Assembly (NCBI GenBank): GCA_001600415.1
Contig: BCJX01000002.1
Location: 2,362,656 to 2,397,896, forward strand
Length of the DNA: 35,241 bases
DNA from: Pascua guehoae
Taxonomy: Eukaryota; Basidiomycota; Tremellomycetes; Trichosporonales; Trichosporonaceae
Direction: 5' to 3'
The notes beneath the pieces were generated by a model. That model was not told where the DNA came from, made no database searches, and saw nothing but the letters and a program-made list of their open reading frames with translations. This document shows positions 1-10,850 of the stretch, one piece after another. A program made the position numbers and the translations under genes. Numbering within the stretch: the stretch's first letter is position 1; the number at the start of each line of letters is the position of its first letter.

Positions 1-118
1 TCCCCTGCCGTCCCCCTCCTCTCCCCCTCCCGTCCCTCTCCCCCCAACGCCAGCTCCAGACGCCCGCCTGCAACCCCTAAACGACCATAATACCCGCTCA
101 GCCTGCTGACACTCCCAG

Positions 119-1387
119 ACGGCCGAGATCATCATCGAGTCTCACCCCCACCTCGAGGTGCAGACCCACCCGCTGCTCATGGAACGCGGGCTCGGGAGCC
201 TCGAGGGACGCCGGTGGTATGGCGGACCCCTGCCGCCGGATGTGGAGCGGTCGGCTGCGTGAGTGGCCGTGTGTTTGTGTGGGTGGGTCAGTGTGTGGGT
301 GGGAGGGCGTGCGTGTGTGCGAGTCTTTGGTGTCTAATACTGGACCATCGGCTGGCGGGCATTGGCATAGACCCGAACCGTTGGGACCACTGTAGGCTAG
401 CCAATAGTGGGTGCTGTTTATCCCTCACAAAGGCACCAGCTGGACAAGTGGACCAGCTGGACAAAGCGGGCCAGCCGGACAAGTGGACCAGCTGGACAAA
501 GCGGGCCAGCTGGACAAAGTGGACCAGCTACACTTGGGCATTGGGAGAGACCAGAGTCGTCGAGATGAACACTCGCACCGAGTGTGTATTCTGTGCCCTT
601 GCGGTCCGAGCCGTGGGTGCGAGCCTTGGGTGAGAGGACATCACCGTGGCGACAAAGTATCGCTGCGTTGGCAGCGAGGTAGCGATCCTGCGTATCGAGT
701 AACGCGAGTCGTCGAGCCCAGACTGCCCGAATAAACGCCAAGCGAGTCGTCAAGCCCAGAGTGCCCGAATGAACGCCAACACTTAGGTTTCGAGCACGCG
801 TCGAAGCGTGGTTTAACGAGTTTCTCGCCTCGCACGCGCCAGCGGAGGACCTAGAGGCAGCGTCAGAATCGACCTCGGGGACCACGTCGGGCGTCTCCCG
901 GTTCAAGCATTTCCTCGCCTCGCACACGCGGTTGTCGGAATCGTCGGCTTCGAGCATATCGCAGACCTCCAACACCGCCTCAACCTCCACCTCTACCACC
1001 ACCACCACACCCACCACCACCACCACAACATCCCCGGACTCTCCCCCCTCAACCTCTGCCCCCACCCCCACCTCAACCCCGACCTCACTCTCAACCCCAA
1101 CCTCACCCCCCACCGCCGTCCCACTCGCCGACCGCGCCGTCCTCGTCGTCAGCCACGGCGCATACCTCGGCGCCCTCGCCAGCATCCTCGTCAAAGAGAT
1201 GGGCTTCACCACCGCACGCGGCGTCGACATGTGCGCGCCCTGCGTCAACACGTGCATCTCGCGCGTAAAAGTCCACTACTCGCCTAAACGGGGGTGGCGG
1301 GGAAAGGTGCTCGGGTGGGCAGAGGTGCCGCATCTCCGCACGGGCACGGGGAGGCGGCTGAGGGTGGCTGATGATGTTAGGGGTTAG
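119..1387 (+). CDS. Histidine phosphatase superfamily protein (phosphoglycerate mutase-like), 5' partial
   Basis: The start lies left of the window. Visible exons are 119-258 and 787-1387, giving the last 246 residues. An intron ends at 118 (CAG), the 259 donor is GTGAGT and the 786 acceptor is TTAG; the phase (2+1) closes. The first exon carries the family motif ERGLGSLEGRRW. The second carries VVSHGAYLGAL near 1145-1175, whose His is the second catalytic histidine of this superfamily. The RHG motif with the phospho-acceptor His would be in the missing 5' part. Family members are phosphomonoesterases or mutases; fructose-2,6-bisphosphatase/TIGAR-like is as likely as a general phosphatase, and the substrate cannot be told. 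Odd points: about 55 Ser/Thr/Pro-rich residues (about 950-1120) sit just before the SHG motif, the phrase FLASH occurs twice (near 821 and 908), and the intron at 259-786 is the longest in the window and is full of repeats. Confidence 0.82.
436..529. repeat. Tandem repeat of 17-18 bp inside an intron
   Basis: Units begin at 436, 453, 471, 488, 506 and 524 (the last partial). Each reads CCAGCTGGACAA followed by GTGGA or AGCGGG/AGTGGA, so two unit lengths (17 and 18 bp) roughly alternate. It lies wholly within the 259-786 intron of the phosphatase gene. Confidence 0.85.
704..779. repeat. Direct duplication of 38 bp inside the same intron
   Basis: Two copies start at 704 and 742, each beginning GCGAGTCGTC and ending AAACGCCA or GAACGCCA, with a few substitutions. 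The second copy ends just before the 3' splice site at 786, so the duplication has built up the 3' end of the intron. Confidence 0.8.
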
Positions 1388-2022
1388 TCGCGGCCGCAAT
1401 GTGAGGGTCGGGGTTAGTACCGCGCTAGGTGAAGGTGTCTGGGTAGAAAGTGTAGATTGTATTCTGGTCTGTATTTGGTAGTGTAGAGCTGGGACTGTCG
1501 ATCTGCATTGCATGTCTGCGACCTGCGATGGTGACTGTAGTGGGACGCTCTTCGCATGTTATAGTTGGTAGGTTCCATAGGGCGACAATTCCTCTGGGCT
1601 CGTTCAGCCAGGCTGCAGCGACGTGCCTGCACAGTACCCCCAACGTGGGTAACGTCAGTAGGGTCGGTAGGGGTCATGCTTACGATGTCTCGAATCGTTG
1701 ATCATGACAGACTGACTGCGTTCTCGTTCACCTGGCGTTGCCAAGTTGGTTCTGTTCAATGCTATTCGACCAGTTCCCATCCGGCGTAATTGGCCCCAGA
1801 AGGCGGTTGGGTTGAACTCGATGCTGACACCGTCGTGGTTCACTCACATCCTAGCCATGAAAAGCTCGTCAGGAAGAGCAGCTCGCTACCGTCCTCCTGC
1901 TGGCGTTCTACAATACATAATGCATGCACATCACAACCCGTCTCCTTCTACTACCCAAGAAGTGTTTCCCCTGATCCGATGACCCATGGTGGCGTCTTGC
2001 CACGACACTAGCCGCTCCGCCC
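1388..2022. other. Intergenic, convergent 3' ends
   Basis: This gap separates the stop codons of the phosphatase (+) and the acyl-CoA dehydrogenase (-). Short open frames exist on both strands but none shows family motifs or splice-linked continuation. I see no RNA gene or repeat. Confidence 0.6.
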
Positions 2023-3420
2023 CTAGTAGCTCTTTGGGAGGTTGAGGACGCGCTCTGAAATGTAGTTGAGGACCATTTCACGCGAAATGGGTGCGATGCG
2101 GGGCACAAACGACTCGCGGAGCCAGCGCTCGACGTCAAACTCTGCTGCAAAGCCCATGCCGCCGTGTGCGAGAATGGCGCGCTGGGCGGCGTTGAATCCC
2201 GCCTCGCCCGCGAGGAACTTTGCGCCGTTTGCCGCTGCGCCGACCGAGTTTTGGCTAATGGACGAGTCGGTCAGGCTCTGGTCGTAGAGGTTTGCGGCGT
2301 GGTAGGTGGCGAGGGCGGCGGCGTGGAGCTGCATGTAGGCCTCTGCGAGGGGGTGTGCAATGCCCTGGTTTTTGCCAATGGGGCGGCCAAAGACGTTGCG
2401 CTCGGCGGCATACTCTGCGGCGCGCTTGAGCGAGGCGTACCCGAGACCGAGCGCCTCGGCGGCGACCAGACACCGCTCGGCGTTCATGCCGTGCAGGATC
2501 ATCTTAAAGCCCTTGCCCTCGTTGGCGTCGCCGCCGATAATCGAGTCGCCGGGGACGATATAGTTGTCAAACCAGATTTCGTTCGAGTCGACCGCGTTGC
2601 CGCCCATCTTGTGGATGGCGCGCATTTCGAGACCGGGCGCAGTCTTGTCGACGGGAATCGCAAACACCGACAGGCCCTCGGAGCGCTTCTTGACCTGGTC
2701 GGCCGGGGTGGTCCGCGCCAGCAGAATCATAATGTGCGCATTCTGCGCGTTGGTAATCCAGGTCTTTTGGCCCTTGATCGCCCACGTCCCGTCCTTTTGC
2801 CGCGTCGCCGTCGTAGTCAGGTCGAGCGTGTTCAGTCCCGCATTGGGTTCTACACATCCGTGTCAGCTCGAGTTCAGATAACAAAAGGGCACACAGTCTA
2901 AACACTCACCAGTGACACCAAAACACGTCCGCCACTCGCCGCTGACAATCTTGGGAATCATGACCGACCGCTGCTCGTCGGTGCCAAAGATACCCAGCGG
3001 CTGCGTGGCGTAAATGTTGGCGTGCGTGCACTGCGCGCCCGGGAACCCGGCGCCCGACTCGGTGATGGTCTGCATCATGATGGACGCCTCGGCAATGCCC
3101 AGGCCCGACCCGCCAAACTTTTCTGGCAGCGCAATGCCCAGCCATCCGCCGTCGGCCATGGCCTTGTGGAACTCTGCGGGGTACTTTTTCGTCTGGTCCC
3201 GTTCGCGCCAGTACGAGTTGGGGAACGCAGAGCACACGTCGCCCACCGCCTCGCGCACCGCCAGCTGCGATTCGTTGAGCATTGTGTTGTCCAACAGACT
3301 GTCGAATCCTCGGACCGACGACACAGAGAAGGCGCGCAGTGTCGTGGACGAGCCGGGCGTCCTCGATACGCCCGGCACGCGCGAGAGCGTGCGGAGTGGG
3401 GGCTGGAGCTGTCGGAGCAT
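2023..3420 (-). CDS. Acyl-CoA dehydrogenase, probably mitochondrial
   Basis: Two exons, 3420-2910 and 2849-2023 (intron 2850-2909), give 445 residues, normal for the family. The enzyme is an FAD flavoprotein that makes the alpha-beta double bond in acyl-CoA and passes electrons to ETF. The N-terminal ~45 residues are rich in Arg, Ser and Leu without acids, like a mitochondrial transit peptide. Recognisable segments are YPAEFHKAMADGGWLGIALP in the helical N domain, FGVTGEPNAGLNT before the beta domain, and LAHGGMGFAAEFDVERWLRE near the C-terminus. Where medium-chain enzymes have the YEG catalytic Glu, this protein has RIAPISRE. Instead Glu295 in GMNAERCLVAAEALGL lies where isovaleryl-CoA and long-chain dehydrogenases keep their base on helix G. 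That placement is an inference from motif alignment. The substrate is uncertain. It is divergent from the regulator at 4093. Confidence 0.9.
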
Positions 3421-4092
3421 GGTGGTTAGGGGGAGATGGGGATGGAGATGGATGTGAGGTTGGACAGGCCGCTGTTGTTGATGAAGAGTGCTGTAAATGG
3501 ATAGCTTTGAGCTTTGCCTTCATGTTTAAGTAGTACGAGCGAGTTGGTGTGGGTTGCTCGGGATGAGGCAACACCGAAGACCGAGATGCCGAGTGAGCCG
3601 GATGACGGGCGGCCGCAACTGGCCAGGCACCCCACCCATCCCATGCTGCCCATCTACATCCAGCATCCACCATCCGGGGCCACATGCGGGGGCGGTAGAC
3701 TTAACTGTGCCCACATGCATGCCTCACCCCTGTGCCCCCCGGGTTACATTTCCCGCCATGCTGTATGCATGTACTGTATTGGGGTGTGGGGCTGGTTACC
3801 TTGTTCCAATGTCAGGTGCATGCATGCACTGACTGGGGTGCAATGATGGATTGAGCAGTGGTGGTGGTGGTGGCTTGAGTGAGAGAGTAGTCGTGAGTGG
3901 TGGTTAGTGGTGTCCCACATGGATTCCCCGCCCTGCCTGGCTGGGCGCTCTGCCTGGGTGCCGGGCCGATATGGCGCTCGCCTAACCGGGTCCACTCGCT
4001 CGTACTCGATCAACCCCAACAATAACCCACCATCTCGCCTACTCTTTCTTGTCCATCATCCACAGCTCCATCCACTCTGCATCGCATCCGCC
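3421..4092. promoter_or_regulatory. Divergent promoter region with GCATGC/ATGCAT cluster
   Basis: This 672-bp gap must hold the promoters of both the acyl-CoA dehydrogenase (-) and the Zn2Cys6 regulator (+). It contains CATGCATGC near 3714-3722, TATGCATGTA near 3765-3774, and a perfect 14-nt palindrome GTGCATGCATGCAC at 3816-3829 flanked by GTCA and TGAC. The role of these sites is inferred from their symmetry and position only. Confidence 0.45.
3816..3829. promoter_or_regulatory. 14-nt palindrome, candidate operator
   Basis: GTGCATGCATGCAC equals its own reverse complement. With the outer GTCA (3811-3814) and TGAC (3830-3833) it forms an imperfect palindrome of 23 nt with one extra G. It sits about 264 bp upstream of the regulator start. 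The binding factor is unknown. Confidence 0.4.
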
Positions 4093-6632
4093 ATGCCTGC
4101 GGCTCCGAAGACTGAGTCGGGACACGAGCTCCGCCAATACACTGCCTACAAGAAGCGACCCTATGCAAAGGCCTGCCTGGTAAGTGAATGAATCCCTGAA
4201 ACTGCCACCCCCCCCCCCCCCCACCTCTGATGTGTCACGGCGCTTATCTCGGTATCAGGCATGTAAGGCAAGAAAGATTCGGTGTGTAGACGCCGACGAC
4301 CCTCCATGCAAGGCGTGTCGCACAGCGCGCATCGCATGCGAGTTCCCAGAACGTCCCGTGCGGCCCCGGCGCTCGGCGCCTCCGGCCGGGCCGGCTGCCG
4401 GGGATGCAGAGCAGCAGGCCTTGATTGAGAAGCGGCTCCGGCGGATAGAGCAGGCGCTCGCCCTCCCGCCCCTCAATGCGTCACATCAGGGCGACAGTGG
4501 TTCGGATGGCGACGAGGAGATGGAGCCGCCCCGCTTTACACTTGGTGGCAACGACTCGTCCGTCTACCATGGCGAGACGAGTATCATGCACGACGATGGA
4601 CGCTCCATTGCCGACCCGTCGCCCAAGACGAGCATATCAACGGGCGGCCTCCAGCCCCCAGTACCACAGTATGACGCGTCCATGTGGAGCCCAGCGACCA
4701 TCCGTGGCCTCACGCGCACAAAGCACAAGTATGTCAGCGCAGACGAGGGAGAGGCCCTTATCGACGCCTACTTTTGCTGGGCCAGCTTGTCCACTGCCGT
4801 CATTAACCGCACCCTCTTTCTCCGTGAGTACCGACGTCTCGGTGCTTGCTCCATTCAAGCACGGAAGCTAATATTACACAGGCGACATGGCGACCAACGG
4901 ACCCTACTTTTCCGAACTGTTGTTGCTCGTCATCTACCTCTCGGGCGTGCGCTTCACGCCCAACATGGAGGAGGAGGAACGGCAGGTTCGCTCAAACCGC
5001 TTCATGAACATCATTATGGGCCTCATCGCAGAGGAGCTGAGCAAACCCAGCAGCCTTGCCACAGCACGTACGTCCGACCACTCAGAGCGGACTGTTTGAG
5101 CCGAGCTGACCGCGCAGAGGCTCTGTTCAGCTTGGCAGGAACGAGGTGCGCGATGGGCGACACGACGCAGTCGTGGCTTTTGACCGGACTGGTGAGAATG
5201 CAAAAGGTGGTTGCACAGGTTCATGGCTAACTGGTCAGGGTATCAGGATGATCCAAGATGTATGTCGCGTGTACAACATGCAGGACACTGTGCTAACATC
5301 TGCAGATGGGCATCCATCTCGCCATTGACGATCCTAGTATGGACGAGCACTTGGACCAGGAAACACGCGACGTCCGATGCCGCTTGTACTGGAGCGGTAC
5401 GTTGACAGACGAACAAGTACCACTGCTGACATACCAGCATACTGCTGGGACAAGCAGATTTCATTGGGCATGGGACGCGAACCCGCATTGCTCATTCGAC
5501 CCGGATCGACTCCAAAAATCGGTCTAAACGACGCCGATGACGACTGGGAGTGGCGCCCAGTCTTCACCCACGGCCACAATGTCGATCTCCTCCTGTGCGT
5601 TGCCCATGAGAAGCAAAGCATGTCGCTAACAACGCAGTCGCTACCCACGGACGACCTCGCGGACGAGCTATGTGCTGAAATACACATCGCAGCTGGACAT
5701 GATTGTCGAGTCCATCCTTGTCAACATGTATTCACCTCACCGTCCCCACGCGCGCTCCTCTGGTTTCATTCACAGCTGCGACGAGCGGCTTATCCAGTGG
5801 CGCAAAGACCTGCCCAATGACCTCAAGCTGATCAAGGGGAACTTTCCAGAGTTTTGCCCGCCAGCAAACATTACTGTGCTCAAGTAGGTGACTTCCGGCC
5901 CTCGGATGCTAACCTACCAGCCTCCTCTACTATACCATGCGGATCCTGCTGTACCGACCACTTCTTACCGTTCGCAACCAGCCTTCTGGCGTCACATCGT
6001 CGTCGTTTGACGTGTGCCGCGCGTGCGCGATCGACATTCACGAGATTGTGTCCCTCTGGGGCAGGACGTATGGCAACATCAACATGGTCTACATGCACAT
6101 GTACGCGACGTTTGTGGCCGCGGGCATCGATGTTATCCTCTTGCGCATCGGCGACGCCCAGACGCGCGAGGAGGCCCTGAAGCGTGTCCACCTGTCCCTA
6201 GCAATCCTCGAGCAGGTCTCCGGCCAGGGTCCTGGTATCCGGCGCGGTATTACCATCATTGCGTCTCAGCTCGAGGCCGCTACGCAGAGACAGATCAACA
6301 ATGCCCCTACCCCCGTGCCACCTGATAGGGGCTACGCCGAGTCGTCGCTGCGTGGCAACAACGGTACCGACCCTGCGGTCGATCCTTCCTCTCTCCACCT
6401 CAACTTTGAATACGGCCCCAGCTTTGGGCAGGCCCCAGGGACGACCGGCAGCGACATGCTGCCCCCGGCAGCGCGCCCGTTCTCGTACGAGTATACGGCG
6501 GCCGCAGTCGACTCGTCCACCCTCTTCGACGACCCGCAGGCGCTCGCCAACCTCCTTGGCGACTCGAATGTCGGCACAGACGATCCATTCGCGTTCCTGT
6601 CGGCAGAGGGGTGGGACGATGTGAGGTTGTAA
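4093..6632 (+). CDS. Zn2Cys6 fungal transcription factor (Fungal_trans type)
   Basis: Nine exons: 4093-4179, 4259-4823, 4882-5067, 5118-5191, 5239-5259, 5306-5396, 5438-5594, 5638-5883, 5921-6632, giving 712 residues. The binuclear zinc cluster is Cys28, 31, 38, 46, 49 and 56, split by intron 1 between Cys28 and Cys31; such factors bind CGG-type sites in the nucleus. The middle section (about residues 215-500) has the fungal regulatory-domain signature, e.g. ALFSLAGTRCAMGDTTQSWL then GIRMIQDMGIHLA, then RRxxWSAYCWDK-like CRLYWSAYCWDKQISLGMGR. The C-terminus is acidic and Ser/Asp-rich, ending AFLSAEGWDDVRL, a plausible activation domain. Intron 1 contains a run of 15 C. Exon 5 is only 21 nt but restores the conserved helix. 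It is divergent from the acyl-CoA dehydrogenase, which is a reasonable but unproven target. Confidence 0.9.
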
Positions 6633-7481
6633 GAAGCCGAGCCGACGTGTGAGCTGTAGCATAGGTCTGGTCTTTTGGTATCTTGTGTCGTTGCCGATCC
6701 GCTATGCCATCATTGTGAACAATCAAGTCGAGTGTGAGGGTAGCGGCTCACACGTAGTCTGGAGAGTACGAAGCGTAGCCTAGTCGGCGTTGCGCTTCCA
6801 CGACTCTGTGTGTGTGTGGCCTTTATGGAAGGGTGAATGGCGTAGTGGCGCCATCGTGCAGAACGAGCGTAGAAGCCAGGTACTGGCTTCTACTCGGGTG
6901 GACATCGGACATCGGCAACAAATTGAAGCTACCGTTCCTACTCCGCCTTCCACCATCGCAGTTATCTCAGGCACAGAAGACACAGAAGGTCCATTGGCAT
7001 GTCACCATCAGTGTTCATCATGAACCCAGCCACACAGACCGCCCAGACAGCGCCAATACCACGAAGCCGCTAATCCCCGTCTCGCATGTCCATACCACCC
7101 CTACTCGACGGCCGAAACGTACATCCGGACGAGCGCGTACGAGCGACTGTGGTAACGGCTGATGATTCAATCCCATTCCAAGCATGGCGCCGTTTGCCGC
7201 TTTTCGGCAACTGCCGCCAGAGTGCGTGTTTTCACCGGGCGTCCGCCACTCACCGAGCTCCACCGGCATTCGGCATCCGGCATCCACCACTGTCCACCCG
7301 GCCATGAGCGACAGCTGCTGGCATGCTGGTGCTCGCAGTGGCTGAGGTGAGGGTGAGCTCAATATCAACCGCTTCAAAGTGATCCAGACTTTGCCCAGAG
7401 CCTCCATCTCTTGTCGCATCGACACACTAACGAACGGTCTCCTAGTCTTTTTCTCATACCCTCATCCTCTCGGTCTCCAAC
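6633..7481. other. Intergenic, upstream of the ligase fusion
   Basis: No convincing coding sequence. A short CGGCATCC-type repeat lies near 7262-7284. A possible 5'-UTR intron (donor GTGAGG near 7347, branch CTAAC near 7427, acceptor CTAG at 7445) would bring the leader close to the start codon at 7482; this is inference from splice signals only. Confidence 0.45.
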
Positions 7482-10288
7482 ATGCTCCGGACACTCTCAA
7501 GGACACTCCCGAGGACGGCGGCGGCGCGGCTGACATCAGCCCGCGGGCTGCACCTCACGGCCACGGGCGGCGCCGAGCTGCTCGGCAAGGTGAGTCGAGA
7601 CGTCGTGTGGGCCGTGGAGCGGCCTTGATCGGGGCGTGTTGATCGTGTGCATCGCGTACAATCCGCTCGAGTCCCAGCCCTATACCCAAGCCCGTACCTG
7701 CCCATAACCAGAACCATCCCCGACTGACAATCAGTACCTCCCTCCCCCCTCGAGCAGCAACCCCGACACCCCACCCATCCCCTTCAAGCTCTTTGCCTCG
7801 CGCACCTTCCACGTCCCGGTCCTCGAGGGCACCAACGGAAACGGGACCGCCACGCTGCACCTCGACATCAACAGCCCCTCGCTCCCGCCCACCGACGCGT
7901 GGCTCGCCGACATTGGCGTGGCGCCCGCCGAGCGCGAGCGGGCCCGTGACGCCCTCCAGGGCCTGTGGGATGCGTGGCGCGACAACGACTTGCTGCGCGT
8001 CACGGGCGAGCTGAGGGGTGCCGAGCCTGCAATGTGAGTTTGGAGCCGTGATACTTGCGCGCTTGGCTTCTCAAGTCTGCATTGGAGACTGGGCAAATGC
8101 CTCTCACGGTGTAGACACTGCGAGAGAATGTGAATTAGACGCAGCCAGTCCCACCGTATATCTCCACCCAGACTAAATCTGCCTCTGCCCCGAATCGAGC
8201 TCACTCACAGCCCCAGCACCAAGGTCGTCGCAGACGACTTTGCCCTCCCCCGCCAGCCCGCCGTCAAGGCCCTCGGCGACGTGAGCCTCATCCACCCCCT
8301 CGAGCAGCAGGCCGCCAACGGCAAGCTCTTCTACCACAAGAGCCGCGATGGGGGTAACATTGGGTGTTATGGGTACGGCGCGGGTGTGGCGATGAGCACG
8401 ATGGATCTCTTGGCCGAGGCTGGCGGCAAGGTGAGTGATGGCGAGTAGGATGGGGAGCTGGTGGGGACGGGGGGTGTGGAGGGTGTCGTGTCTCTGTCCT
8501 TGTTGGCACCGGTGGTAGCGTACAGTGATCACCACAATGGCTCGGATAGATAGTCCAAGCTTGGCTGATGCCCACGAGGTGGGGCCACTGGAGCTCGGCG
8601 AGCTTGAGGACACCGGTCTACACGACGGTCTACACGAGCTGCATCCCAACTTTGTCACATAAAGTTAACTCCAGGCGGCAAACTTCCTCGACGGCGGCGG
8701 TGGTGCGACCGTGGAAAACGTCCAGGCTGCAGTAAACACAGTATTGGCAGACAAGGACGCCGAGGTCCTCTTTATCAACTCGTTTGGCGGCCTCACCAAG
8801 ATGGACCTCATCGCGACCGGCCTCGTCGAGAACCTCCGCGCGCGAAAGGCGGCGGGAGAAAAGCTGCCGCCCGTCGTGGCGCGTCTGCGTGGCACCGGCG
8901 AGAAGGAGGCGGCACAGATTGTGAGTGTTCTGGCCATCTATTGTAAACTGACGTCCCAGCTCGCGGACGCAAAGGACCTCGACAACATCGAGTACATTTC
9001 CGATGCCAAGCAAGCGGCCAACCGTGCCGTCGAGCTCGCGGGCAAGTGGACTGGGAACGGGAATGCGCGCCGGGCTGCCGCAGTGGCTTCTGCCGCGGCG
9101 GCGCCAGTCGTCTTCACGCGTGATGGGCAGTACGAGAAGACGCTGCACAACCTGGTCGTCAAGAAGGATGACCCCGTCATGGTGCTCGGCTTGGGCAAGG
9201 CTGTGAGTCTTGGGGTAGTAGTAGCAGAAGTGCTATTATTTCCTCTCTGTAATCCCCATCGGCCCCCTTAAGGAAACTAACCCCATAGTCCCAGGGCAAC
9301 TGCCAGATCGCGGCCGGGTACGGTACAAACATTGTGGGCTTCACCGCACCCAAGAAGGGCGGACAGACGTTCCTCGACAAGCCAGTCTTTGAGGATGTGC
9401 GCGAGGCTGTGGGCTCCCTCAAGCCCCGCATTGCGTCCGTGTTTGTGCCCCCTGTGGCTGCCGCCGACTCGATCATCGAGTGCATCGAGGCCGAGATCCC
9501 ATTGATTGTCGCGTACGCCGAGGGTATCCCGCAACACGAGCAGCTGAAGGTGAGTACTGACGTTGATTTATCACCTTGGTGGCAATGCCGTCTGCCCCCA
9601 ACCCTTCCTTGCCTAAGCTTCTGCTCACACCCAGGTCCAAGCCGCACTCCGCTCGCAGGGCAAGTCGCGCCTCGTCGGCGCCAACTGCCCCGGCGTCATT
9701 TTCCCCCATGAGCGGGTCAAGCTCGGCATCCAGCCCCTGATGGTCCACTCGCCAGGAAGCGTGGGCATCGTGTCGCGCTCAGGGACAATTTCGTACGAGC
9801 TCGCCGCGCAGACGACCGCACTCGGCCTCGGCCAGTCGGCAGTGTACGGCCTCGGCGGCGACCCGTTCCCGGGAACACGGACGTGGGAGGCACTCCAGCT
9901 CATGCTCGAGGACGAAAAGACAAAGGTGTGCTGTGTCGTCGGCGAGATTGGTGGGCAGAGTGAGTACCAGTTTAAGAGCGAGCTGGTGATCGATCAGGGA
10001 CAAGGAACAGGGTGACTAACCTCGTCAGTGGAAGAAGAGGCTGCAGTCGTGTACAAGGACTACCTCGCGTCGCTCGCGCCCGGTGTGCGCCCCAAGCCCG
10101 TCGTCGGCTTTGTCGCGGGTGCTTCGACCCAGGCGGGCCTCGTGTACGGCCACGCTGGTGCGGTGTGGTGGGAGGACCACGAAATGGCGGCCGCTAAGAA
10201 GAAGCTCCTCGCCGACGCCGGTTTCGTCATGGCCCCCACCATTGGCGACATTGGCACCCTGCTCAAGCAGGAGCACGACAAGCTCTGA
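7482..10288 (+). CDS. Succinyl-CoA ligase-like beta-alpha fusion, ATP-grasp region mostly missing
   Basis: Eight exons: 7482-7589, 7735-8033, 8211-8430, 8675-8920, 8960-9202, 9289-9549, 9635-9959, 10029-10288, giving 653 residues. Residues 1-36 look like a mitochondrial transit peptide (many Arg, no acids before Glu). Residues 182-291 match the C-terminal CoA-ligase domain of the beta subunit: DGGNIGCYGYGAGVAMSTMD, ANFLDGGGGAT, INSFGG, RLRGTGEKEA. After an Ala-rich linker (about 325-345), residues 360-653 match the alpha subunit: VGFTAPKKGG, GANCPGV, GIVSRSGTISYE, GLGGDPFPGT, GEIGG, and YGHAGAVW, whose His609 is the phospho-histidine of the family. Only about 100 residues stand before the beta CoA-ligase domain, against about 240 in a full beta subunit, so the nucleotide-binding ATP-grasp is mostly absent. 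The order beta then alpha is like ATP-citrate lyase, but no citrate-synthase-like domain follows. The acceptor of exon 3 could be 8211 or 8217, both in frame. Confidence 0.88.
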
Positions 10289-10626
10289 CGATCTTTCGGC
10301 GTGGGCTCCGGGTTTTCGCTTGGTATTGTTTCTTTTTAGTGGGCAAGGCGGTTCACGACTGTTTCTTTGGCAGTGAGAACTGTGCTTTACTTGGACGTGT
10401 TACTGTGGCTCTGCCACACTGACGGCATGGTAGGAGGTGGCGATCGGCGGAGGATCTGTCTTGTAGTCTGGGATCGGTACATGCATACATTCGAGGATCA
10501 AAGTACAAGTAAGCATACAACAGCCGCCAAACTGATCGGCGTCCGAGCTGAAACGGTGTTGGGTGGATCGACGCGAGCTTGGCTCCAGTTGGTGGTTTCA
10601 GGCTACGGAGCGCCCCTCTTCTCTCT

Positions 10627-10818
10627 GTTCTACAAAGTATTTATTCTACAGAGTGTCTATCCTACAAAGTGTCTCTTCTACAGAGTGTCTATTCTACAGT
10701 GTGTCTATCCTACAAAGTGTCTATTTGTACAGAGTGGCTAGTCTACCGAATGTCTGTTCTACAGTGTCTATTCTGCAGTGTCCATTCTACACAGTGTCCA
10801 TCCTAGACAGTGTCCCTT
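10627..10818. repeat. Degenerate tandem repeat of about 17-18 bp
   Basis: About eleven copies of a unit like TCTACAGAGTGTCTATT, with variants CTACAAAGTGTC and CTACAGTGTGTC. The copies degrade toward the right end (CTGCAGTGTCC, CTAGACAGTGTCC). Confidence 0.8.
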
Positions 10819-10850
10819 TTGCAAATCACATTCCACACTGGCACTCATCC

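Noticed and set aside
418..1257. Long open frame on the minus strand (279 codons)
   Set aside because: It is antisense to the phosphatase exon and to its repeat-filled intron; its Val/Glu-rich stretch is the complement of the Ser/Thr-rich linker. No motifs.
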